DNA from: Flavobacteriales bacterium
GTDB taxonomy: Bacteria > Bacteroidota > Bacteroidia > Flavobacteriales_D > Sanyastnellaceae
Length of the DNA: 5,765 nucleotides
NCBI GenBank assembly: GCA_030728235.1
Contig: JANRAA010000115.1
Coordinates: 1 to 5,765 of the forward strand
Reading direction: 5' to 3'
In this document: positions 1 through 5,132 of the stretch, piece by piece
How the letters are laid out: each line of letters begins with the position of its first letter
Numbering within the stretch: the stretch's first letter is position 1
The notes under the pieces: model-generated
What the model saw: only the letters and a program-made list of their open reading frames with translations
Databases searched by the model: none
What the model was told of the DNA's origin: nothing
Made by a program: the position numbers and the translations under genes

Positions 1-408
1 ACAGTTCTGACGTTGATGAACCTGCGAAATGAAATCGAAACAAATTTCAAGCCTGTTAGTCCGCAAGCAACGTTGCGTGAACTCGTTAAGATCGTATCAT
101 CGAGTCAGCGAAATCTCTTTCCTGTAGTTAACGCCGATGGAAGATTAGTAGGCGTGGTGACCCTCGACGATATTCGCGAGATCATGTTCAACACCGAAAT
201 GTACGACGAGGTGCGTGTAACGTCGTTGATGAATGTCCCACCCGCCGTTATATCGCTCAATGAGCGGATGGAAGAAGTAGCGCGCAAATTCGATGAGTCT
301 GGCGCTTGGAACCTGCCTGTTGTTGATGATCACGGAATCTATGCAGGGTTTGTTTCTAAGTCACGCATCTTCTCTGTTTACCGTCAGATTCTGGTCGACG
401 TTTCTTAA
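1..408 (+). CDS. ClC-type chloride channel/antiporter, C-terminal CBS-domain pair (5' partial)
   Basis: The frame is open from base 1 to the TAA at 406-408, so this is the last 135 residues of a longer protein that starts outside the window. The ATG at 16 is therefore probably an internal Met. Two CBS domains are visible: residues about 10-65 (core RNLFPVVNADGRLVGVVTLDD) and about 72-130 (core WNLPVVDDHGIYAGFVSKS). The first keeps the ribose-binding pattern G-h-x-T-x-x-D (G51, T54, D57); the second has Ser then Arg at those places and looks degenerate. The spacing of the pair, the 'RNLFPVV...DDIREIMF' wording and the ending 'FVSKSRIFSVYRQIL' match the cytoplasmic tail of Bacteroidota ClC family proteins, which move chloride (or exchange Cl-/H+) across the inner membrane and can be gated by adenine nucleotides through CBS domains. 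The membrane part is not visible, so another CBS-tailed protein cannot be fully excluded. Confidence 0.78.
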   Translation, partial: TVLTLMNLRNEIETNFKPVSPQATLRELVKIVSSSQRNLFPVVNADGRLVGVVTLDDIREIMFNTEMYDEVRVTSLMNVPPAVISLNERMEEVARKFDESGAWNLPVVDDHGIYAGFVSKSRIFSVYRQILVDVS

Positions 409-438
409 AACAAAAACGTCCGCACAAGGCGGACGTTT
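404..438 (-). terminator. Intrinsic terminator of the peroxidase gene, possibly bidirectional
   Basis: A perfect 10-bp stem pairs AAACGTCCGC (414-423) with GCGGACGTTT (429-438) around a 5-base loop. Read on the - strand the hairpin is followed by TTTTTGTTTT, a good U-tract, so it should end the leftward peroxidase transcript whose stop lies about 23 bp before it. Read on the + strand only TTT follows the stem, so termination of the ClC transcript would be weaker. The - strand tail runs into the ClC stop codon at 406-408. This is the expected layout between convergent genes. Confidence 0.82.
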
Positions 439-460
439 CAGCGAACAGAAGTTCAATATT

Positions 461-1825
461 TTATAAGTCACATCCTTGATCGATGATACTGATAGCATCA
501 TTGTTTGGGAAGCAGTTTCCTGAAGGAAGTGCATCCGGCACATAACGCATGAGGTTGGCATCATACAAGGCGTTCTCAATGAAGTTTACCAAGTCGGTAA
601 TCTCATTCTCAGTCAATCCTAGCGGATGAAAGTCAGCTGCGAGTTGAGAAGCAGGAACCATAGAGTTCTGCGGAACAGCAGCATTTTTGTATTCTACAAC
701 TTCTCTAACGCTTGTGAAGTTTCCTCCGTGACCGAAGAACGGTGAGTCTTTCAAGTTGTACAACTGTGGTACTTTGAATTTAAAGTTGTCTTCTGGGTTC
801 TGAGTGAAACCACCGCGACCCAAATCTTGAGTTGGTCCGTTTACAATGCCAGGTCCGTTCAAATCGTTCATCCCTAAAGCATAGAAAGCCATTTCATTCA
901 AAGCAGGGCCGTTGTGGCATTTGTTACATTCAGCTTTGCTGAAGAATAAAATAGCACCACGCTTTTCGCTGTCTGTCATCGAGGCGTAATTGCCGCGTAG
1001 ATAATCTTGCCAAGGAGCTTGGTTCGACAACATGATACGCTCATAAGCAGCGATTGCCATTCCGGCAGTGCGAACTGTGTAACGCGTAGCTTGCGGCCAA
1101 GTAGGGAATGCGATATCGAAAAGGTCTTCGTACATGTTGATTTCAGCACAAACTTGCTCGTTTACAACCAAGCGGTGAACACCCAATCCAGCAATTGCTT
1201 GTGTCTCCAAACCTTCGTGACCGAAGTTGTTGTTGAACTTAGGAGTGCCCGGGGTCCACTGGCCTTCGGTGCCAATGTTCATTCCAACACCACCAAACTG
1301 ACCGTTCCACAAGGTAACTTGCTGGTAGGCGCCATTCATTGCAGACGGAGTGCGAATTGGCTGAGTGTCAAGACTGTCTAATGGGTATGCTGGGTGAGCC
1401 TGACGACCTTCTCCAGCCATTCCAAACCCAATTCCACCTTCACCAATACCTTGACGAAGATTCGCTTGGAAACCTGCTTGAGCATGGTGACAAGAAGCAC
1501 ATGAATACGTTGCTGTTCCCATGTCGTCATATTTCGGAGCCAATCCGATTCCAGTTTCATGGAAAAGCAATTTCCCTAATTCTACCTTGGCAGAGTTAAT
1601 AGGGTTAAGAGGATCTTGAGGAATCAAGCTGTACTGATGACTTTCAGGTAATATGAAGAAGTTCATCCCTTCGCCGTTTGAGGCACTCTCCAACACGTTT
1701 CTCAATTCTGCATCCAGATTCACAGCTTGTGTAATCTGGTCTTCAGGTTTGTCTTTCTTACAGCCTGTAAGCACGCTTACTGCGACCGCAGATAAAAGGA
1801 CAAACCGAGCGATCGAATTCATCAT
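461..1825 (-). CDS. Diheme cytochrome c peroxidase / MauG-family lipoprotein
   Basis: This 454-residue protein has two c-type heme sites, CASCH at residues 109-113 (bases 1487-1501) and CNKCH at 300-304 (bases 914-928). That is the hallmark of bacterial diheme peroxidases (CCP/MauG), which reduce H2O2 or carry out related oxidations using electrons from small cytochromes. Other family landmarks are RTPSAMNGAY (158-167), the WNGQF segment, and FKVPQLYNLKDSPFFGHGG (350-368) before a final helical region. The N-terminus is a lipoprotein signal: a hydrophobic stretch to about residue 19, then LTGC with Cys22 as the lipidation site, followed by KKD, so the enzyme should sit in the cell envelope. 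Two Met codons open the frame (1825 and 1822); either could be used and no clear Shine-Dalgarno is present. It is longer than classical CCPs (roughly 320-350 residues), with extra sequence between the hemes and a C-terminal tail containing Cys438 and Cys452. The substrate cannot be read from sequence; peroxidase is the default call. Confidence 0.9.
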   Translation of the reverse strand: MMNSIARFVLLSAVAVSVLTGCKKDKPEDQITQAVNLDAELRNVLESASNGEGMNFFILPESHQYSLIPQDPLNPINSAKVELGKLLFHETGIGLAPKYDDMGTATYSCASCHHAQAGFQANLRQGIGEGGIGFGMAGEGRQAHPAYPLDSLDTQPIRTPSAMNGAYQQVTLWNGQFGGVGMNIGTEGQWTPGTPKFNNNFGHEGLETQAIAGLGVHRLVVNEQVCAEINMYEDLFDIAFPTWPQATRYTVRTAGMAIAAYERIMLSNQAPWQDYLRGNYASMTDSEKRGAILFFSKAECNKCHNGPALNEMAFYALGMNDLNGPGIVNGPTQDLGRGGFTQNPEDNFKFKVPQLYNLKDSPFFGHGGNFTSVREVVEYKNAAVPQNSMVPASQLAADFHPLGLTENEITDLVNFIENALYDANLMRYVPDALPSGNCFPNNDAISIIDQGCDL

Positions 1826-1832
1826 AAATTGT

Positions 1833-1895
1833 ATTTTTCGTAAAAGGTTGGTGTTTAGTTACCCACAAAAATACGAAATTTTCGACAAAAGGTTG
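1833..1895. repeat. Imperfect 18-bp direct repeat flanking the peroxidase promoter
   Basis: ATTTTTCGTAAAAGGTTG (1833-1850) and ATTTTCGACAAAAGGTTG (1878-1895) share 14 of 18 positions, with AAAAGGTTG identical in both, and are 45 bp apart start to start. One copy lies in the predicted leader and the other just upstream of the -7 box, as paired regulator sites often do. The region is A/T rich, so chance is a real alternative. Confidence 0.25.
1866..1873 (-). promoter_or_regulatory. Candidate -7 box for the peroxidase gene
   Basis: Read on the - strand this is TATTTTTG, an exact match to the Bacteroidota -7 consensus TAnnTTTG. A start point about 7 bases downstream would give a leader of roughly 35 bases before the ATG at 1825. 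The nearest TTTTG that could serve as the -33 element (1886-1890) is only 12 bp away, shorter than the usual spacing, so support rests on the -7 match and position. It implies that the peroxidase can be transcribed separately from the pdxJ-hydrolase operon ending at 1906. Confidence 0.42.
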
Positions 1896-1905
1896 CTTTT
1901 TCCCG

Positions 1906-2670
1906 TTAAGCACCTGTTAAAAATCCATGAACGATTTCGAAAAATCGATCTGGTGCTTCTGCATGAAGCCAGTGTCCAGCCCCGTCAATGCTAGAAAGTT
2001 GGTTGTGTGGAAAGTAATGATCGAGGTAAATCTGATCTTCGTCAGTAATGTAATTTGAATTCATTCCGCGGACAAATAGCGTGTCGACCAAACATATTTG
2101 CTGTCCGCCATCTCCAGTTATATCAGCTATGGTTTTTGAAAGCACAGGAACATTGAATCGCCAATCGAGCTGTCCGGGGTTTTTCCAATACAAGTTTTTG
2201 AGCATGAAAAAGATGGTGTCGTCATCAGATAGAATGTTTCTCAGCTGTGCTTCCACCAGCTTACGAGTGTTCATGGTTGTAAAATCCACACTGTTCAATG
2301 CCGCTAAAATATGCTGGTGATGGGGAGGGTATGGTTTCGGGGCTATGTCGGCAACAACAAGTTTGTCAAGAAGATAGCTGTTCTCTGAAGCAAACAACAT
2401 GGCCGTCTTTCCACCCATTGAATGTCCGAGAAGCGCTGCATCTTTAATCTCATGTTCTTCGAAAAATTCCAATAGATCATCCGCCATAAGGCGATAGGAG
2501 TGTTCATCGGTGTGTGGTGAATGTCCGTGATTTCTCTGGTCTACCAGGTACACTTTAAAATCCGCCGCAAAACGATTGGCCATGGTTTGCCAGTTATCGC
2601 CAGAACCGAATAGTCCGTGAAGAATTACCAGAGGTTTGCCTTCACCCTGAACTTTATAACTTAATTTCAT
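1906..2670 (-). CDS. Alpha/beta hydrolase, YbfF/ABHD11-type esterase
   Basis: This 254-residue single-domain alpha/beta hydrolase has no signal peptide, so it is probably cytoplasmic. The oxyanion-hole motif HGLFGSGDNW is at residues 18-27, DQRNHGHS at 44-51, the nucleophile elbow GHSMGG at 82-87 with Ser84 as catalytic residue, and the catalytic His in GAGHWLHAEAP with His233. The acid is less certain; Asp108 in VADIAP is my best candidate by family pattern. DQRNHGHS and DIAPKPYPPHH are typical of the YbfF/ABHD11 branch, esterases active on acyl esters and thioesters with poorly defined natural substrates. Its ATG overlaps the pdxJ stop codon as ATGA (2667-2670), which fixes the start and suggests translational coupling. 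The pairing with pdxJ does not prove a role in vitamin B6 metabolism. A BioH-like role is possible but not supported by any specific motif. Confidence 0.88.
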   Translation of the reverse strand: MKLSYKVQGEGKPLVILHGLFGSGDNWQTMANRFAADFKVYLVDQRNHGHSPHTDEHSYRLMADDLLEFFEEHEIKDAALLGHSMGGKTAMLFASENSYLLDKLVVADIAPKPYPPHHQHILAALNSVDFTTMNTRKLVEAQLRNILSDDDTIFFMLKNLYWKNPGQLDWRFNVPVLSKTIADITGDGGQQICLVDTLFVRGMNSNYITDEDQIYLDHYFPHNQLSSIDGAGHWLHAEAPDRFFEIVHGFLTGA

Positions 2671-3398
2671 GCTTCACTTAGCTGGCGCAGATACAACTGC
2701 ACCGTGTTTTCAAGTCCGTAGTATAACGCATCGCTTATCAATGCGTGCCCAATTGACACTTCTACCAGCTCAGGAATCGACTCTGCAAAAAACTTCAAAT
2801 TCGCCAAGTCTAAATCATGACCGGCATTGATTTTTAGTCCCAATCCAGCGCCATGCGCTGCTGCTAGAGAGAACGGATGAACCGCCGCTACTTTGTCGTG
2901 ATGGAAGTTTACAGCGTACGATTCAGTGTATAGTTCAATCCGGTCAGCGCCAATTTCGGCAGCACCATCAATCATCTTCAAATCTGTATCGACGAAAATA
3001 CTTGTGCGCATGCCTCCTGATTTAAGCTGTGCAATAACCTCTTTCAGGAACGATGCATGTGTCAATGTGTCCCACCCCGCATTGCTAGTAAGCACGCCTG
3101 GCGGATCGGGTACAAGGGTTACTTGGTGTGGTTTTACATCCTCAACCATCTTCAAGAAATCTGGCGAAGGATAGCCCTCGACGTTGAATTCAGTTGTCAC
3201 TATTTCGCTCAAGTTATAAACGTCCGCGTATGTGATGTGACGTTCATCTGGACGCGGGTGCACTGTAATTCCTTGGGCGCCGAACGACTCAATGCGCTGA
3301 GCTGCGAGCAATACATCAGGCACATTTCCACCACGTGCGTTGCGAATGGTGGCAATTTTATTGATGTTTACTGAAAGAGAAACACGATTATTTTTCAT
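2667..3398 (-). CDS. pdxJ: Pyridoxine 5'-phosphate synthase
   Basis: PdxJ condenses 1-deoxy-D-xylulose 5-phosphate with 3-amino-2-oxopropyl phosphate to make pyridoxine 5'-phosphate, the ring-closing step of the DXP-dependent vitamin B6 pathway in the cytoplasm. The 243 residues are full family length. Visible signatures are SVNINKIATIRNARGG (9-24), ITVHPRPDERHI (44-55), FNVEGYPSPDF (71-81), VTLVPD (93-98), KINAGHDL (189-196) and SIGHALISDALY (215-226). By alignment with the E. coli enzyme the catalytic residues are His47, Glu74 and His194, and Arg22 matches the phosphate-binding Arg20; all are present. The ATG at 3398 puts the conserved N-terminal strand at the usual distance. An AGGA lies directly against the ATG, too close to act as a normal ribosome site. 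It is the first gene of a leftward operon with the hydrolase and has a good promoter in the divergent gap. Confidence 0.97.
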   Translation of the reverse strand: MKNNRVSLSVNINKIATIRNARGGNVPDVLLAAQRIESFGAQGITVHPRPDERHITYADVYNLSEIVTTEFNVEGYPSPDFLKMVEDVKPHQVTLVPDPPGVLTSNAGWDTLTHASFLKEVIAQLKSGGMRTSIFVDTDLKMIDGAAEIGADRIELYTESYAVNFHHDKVAAVHPFSLAAAHGAGLGLKINAGHDLDLANLKFFAESIPELVEVSIGHALISDALYYGLENTVQLYLRQLSEA

Positions 3399-3402
3399 TC
3401 CT

Positions 3403-3419
3403 GAACAACTTGTTCGAAC
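3403..3419. repeat. 13-bp palindrome with three GAAC half-sites next to the pdxJ start
   Basis: GAACAA (3403-3408) and TTGTTC (3410-3415) form a perfect palindrome around C3409. It overlaps a second one, GTTCGAAC (3412-3419), giving three GAAC/GTTC half-sites in 17 bp. It lies only 4 bp upstream of the pdxJ ATG, inside the predicted leader. It could be a protein operator, or as RNA a short hairpin (5-bp stem, 3-base loop) beside the initiation codon. The half-site spacing is 5 bp, not the 4 bp of the classical Gram-positive LexA box. No binding factor can be named. Confidence 0.4.
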
Positions 3420-3457
3420 TTTGGACGTCTTAAAAATGTATAACGTCTAAACAAAGT

Positions 3458-3476
3458 TACTTTTACAGCAAAAGTA
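3458..3476. repeat. Inverted repeat over divergent -7 boxes
   Basis: TACTTTT (3458-3464) and AAAAGTA (3470-3476) are perfect 7-bp arms separated by ACAGC. The right arm, read leftward, is the pdxJ -7 box. The left arm, read rightward, is TACTTTTA, seven of eight positions of the same consensus, and would place a rightward start about 36 bp before the CBS-ACT gene. No -33 element is visible for that rightward promoter. The symmetry may reflect back-to-back promoters or a regulator site. Confidence 0.38.
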
Positions 3477-3498
3477 CGCTTCTTAGGCGAGCACAAAA
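3469..3498 (-). promoter_or_regulatory. Bacteroidota-type promoter of pdxJ-hydrolase
   Basis: On the - strand TTTTG (3498-3494) is followed after 17 bp by TACTTTTG (3476-3469). This matches the Bacteroidota primary promoter form, a TTTG -33 element and TAnnTTTG -7 element at near-usual spacing. Transcription would begin around 3462, giving a leader of about 64 bases before the pdxJ ATG. A second exact -7 match, TAACTTTG (3459-3452), lies just downstream but has no suitable -33 partner. Confidence 0.58.
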
Positions 3499-3507
3499 TC
3501 AGATCAT

Positions 3508-4164
3508 TTGAACGTAGAAAAAATAATTTCGCAAGACCTTCCAACGCTGATCGCGGAAGATACCGTAGACACGGCATTGCAGTACATGGAAGATTGGAAG
3601 GTGTCGCATCTTGCGGTTCTTGATGGCAATAAACTTTTGGGATTGGTAGAAGAGAGTGGTTTACTTTCTTTCGATGCCGACATAACCCGTTTGAAAGATG
3701 TGCCTTTGCTCGATCACCGTGTGCATCCGCACCAGCACGTGTATGAGGTGATAGAGATTTTTGCAGACTTCAAATTAACAACGCTTCCTGTTGCCGATGG
3801 AGAGGGCGTTTACAAAGGTGAAATCAGCTTGCAGAGTTTGGTAGAATATTTCGCAGAAATGCAATCTGTTCGCGCCGAAGGCTCCATCATCGTTCTCGAA
3901 ATGAATGATATTGATTATTCACTGGCTACGCTAGCTCGTTTGGTCGAAGAGAACGATGCCAAAGTGCTGAGTGCATCGATTACCAATATCGACGACAGCA
4001 GGAGGATTCAAGTGTCGCTCAAGATCAATAAAACTGAGATAACAGCCATTGTTCAAACCTTGCAACGTTTCGATTACGTCATCAAAGCATTTTTTGATGC
4101 ACCAACGTTCGAAGATGACCTGCGCAGAAGGTATGATGAACTCATGCGTTATCTGAATATCTGA
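3508..4164 (+). CDS. CBS-domain protein with C-terminal ACT-like domain (AcuB-like), TTG start
   Basis: This is a 218-residue soluble protein. Two CBS domains fill residues 1 to about 118 (cores VSHLAVLDGNKLLGLVEESG and TTLPVADGEGVYKGEISLQS). An ACT-like alpha/beta region follows at about 125-198, starting GSIIVLEMNDIDYSLATLAR; this CBS-CBS-ACT order is that of AcuB-type proteins. Such proteins are small-ligand sensors without an enzymatic active site; the ligand here is unknown. The nucleotide motif G-h-x-[ST]-x-x-[DN] is broken in both CBS domains: Glu48/Gly51 in the first, Ser107 but Ser110 in the second. The start is the TTG at 3508: the frame closes at a TAG at 3484, there is no ATG between, and MNVEKIISQDLP is the normal CBS N-terminus, while the first ATG (residue 27) would cut the domain. 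It lies 27 bp before nadK and is probably cotranscribed with it. Confidence 0.87.
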   Translation: MNVEKIISQDLPTLIAEDTVDTALQYMEDWKVSHLAVLDGNKLLGLVEESGLLSFDADITRLKDVPLLDHRVHPHQHVYEVIEIFADFKLTTLPVADGEGVYKGEISLQSLVEYFAEMQSVRAEGSIIVLEMNDIDYSLATLARLVEENDAKVLSASITNIDDSRRIQVSLKINKTEITAIVQTLQRFDYVIKAFFDAPTFEDDLRRRYDELMRYLNI

Positions 4165-4191
4165 TCGCTTAATTGTGCTAACTTCGTCGCG

Positions 4192-5067
4192 ATGAAAGTT
4201 GCAGTTTACGGACGACAGTTTACAGAAGAGTTTGACCAATCCATTCGGGAGTTGGTGAAAGTGCTCATTGATCAAGGACATGAGATCATTTTTTTCAAAA
4301 AGTTTCTTGATTTCCTTCGAGATCGTCCGGCAGTAACTGCTGATTTCAGAACATTCGAATTCCATCAAGACCTAATCGGATGTGATTTGCTCGTATCTAT
4401 TGGTGGCGATGGAACCTTGCTCGACACAGTAACCATGGTGCGAGATTCTGGAATACCGATATTGGGAGTCAATACGGGGAGGTTGGGTTTTCTTTCCAAC
4501 GTTTCGACTGAGGATATTGAGACAGCTTTGAGAGCTGTGAATGAAGGGCGCGTAGTTGCCGATAACCGCAGTCTGATTCAGATTCATGCCGATGGTATTG
4601 ATTTAGGGGAGTTTCCATTTGCACTTAATGAAGTCACCATTCACAAGAAAGACGATGCCTCGATGGTGACTGTTCATGCATACTTGGAGAACAAGTTCAT
4701 AAATACTTATTGGGCGGATGGATTGATCGTGGCAACGCCAACGGGGTCAACGGCGTACTCATTGAGCTGCGGAGGACCGATTGTGACGCCCGATTCGGAG
4801 AATATCATCATGACTCCAATTGCTCCGCACAATTTGAATGTCCGACCACTGGTACTTCCCAACACTAAACAAGTGAGGTTGCGGGCCGATGGCAGGTCGT
4901 CTGAGTATTTATTGACATTGGATTCACGATCGTTTGCTTTGCCAGGTTCGGTAGATGTTGTTTTATCGAATGCCCCATTTAAAATAACCCTGCTCAACCT
5001 CGAGCATCAGCATTTTTTCCAAACCATTCGGAACAAGATGATGTGGGGAATTGATCGCAGGAACTAA
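4192..5067 (+). CDS. nadK: NAD kinase
   Basis: NadK phosphorylates NAD+ at the 2' position using ATP (or polyphosphate in some bacteria) and is the source of NADP+ in the cytoplasm. The 291-residue protein has the family signatures: GGDGT at 71-75 with catalytic Asp73, VNTGRLGFL at 93-101, the FALNEV motif with Asn146-Glu147, the ADGLIV segment with Asp176, and TPTGSTAYSLS at 182-192. Length is normal for bacterial NadK. The ATG at 4192 gives the expected N-terminal strand MKVAVYGR; no Shine-Dalgarno is present. A TAACTTCG at 4179-4186 is one mismatch from a -7 box but has no -33 partner, so cotranscription with the CBS-ACT gene is the simpler reading. No residue loss or frameshift is seen. 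Confidence 0.97.
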   Translation: MKVAVYGRQFTEEFDQSIRELVKVLIDQGHEIIFFKKFLDFLRDRPAVTADFRTFEFHQDLIGCDLLVSIGGDGTLLDTVTMVRDSGIPILGVNTGRLGFLSNVSTEDIETALRAVNEGRVVADNRSLIQIHADGIDLGEFPFALNEVTIHKKDDASMVTVHAYLENKFINTYWADGLIVATPTGSTAYSLSCGGPIVTPDSENIIMTPIAPHNLNVRPLVLPNTKQVRLRADGRSSEYLLTLDSRSFALPGSVDVVLSNAPFKITLLNLEHQHFFQTIRNKMMWGIDRRN

Positions 5068-5077
5068 TTGAAACATT

Positions 5078-5085
5078 TATCTTTG
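5078..5085 (+). promoter_or_regulatory. Candidate -7 box for the DUF6089-like gene
   Basis: TATCTTTG is an exact TAnnTTTG match in the 65-bp gap after nadK and would give a leader of about 40 bases. The nearest upstream TTG elements are 7 bp and 24 bp away, neither ideal. It may allow the envelope genes downstream to be expressed independently of nadK. Confidence 0.38.
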
Positions 5086-5132
5086 CAACACTTTTGATGT
5101 TTCTACGTTAACAAGGCAGCCAAATCACTTAA

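Noticed and set aside
16..18. ATG at 16 as the start of a short stand-alone CBS protein
   Set aside because: The frame is open to the window edge and the sequence reads as the continuation of a ClC tail; no start signal is seen.
1007..1599. Open rightward frames opposite the peroxidase gene (1007-1381 and 1339-1599)
   Set aside because: They lie wholly inside a clear diheme peroxidase on the other strand, overlap each other, and encode no recognisable motif.
2926..3374. Two rightward open frames opposite pdxJ
   Set aside because: They are shadows of pdxJ, whose every family motif is intact on the other strand.
3399..3402. AGGA as a Shine-Dalgarno for pdxJ
   Set aside because: It abuts the ATG with no spacer, and the other genes here also lack Shine-Dalgarno sequences, as is usual for Bacteroidota.
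3395..3577. Short leftward frame of 60 codons spanning the divergent gap
   Set aside because: It crosses the predicted pdxJ promoter and the start of the CBS-ACT gene and has no motif; the regulatory reading explains the region better.
4179..4186. TAACTTCG before nadK as a separate nadK promoter
   Set aside because: It has one mismatch to the -7 consensus, no -33 element at a suitable distance, and the gap is only 27 bp, so cotranscription is simpler.
3931..4368. Leftward open frame of 145 codons across the CBS-ACT/nadK junction
   Set aside because: It is antisense to two well-supported genes and its translation shows no family features.
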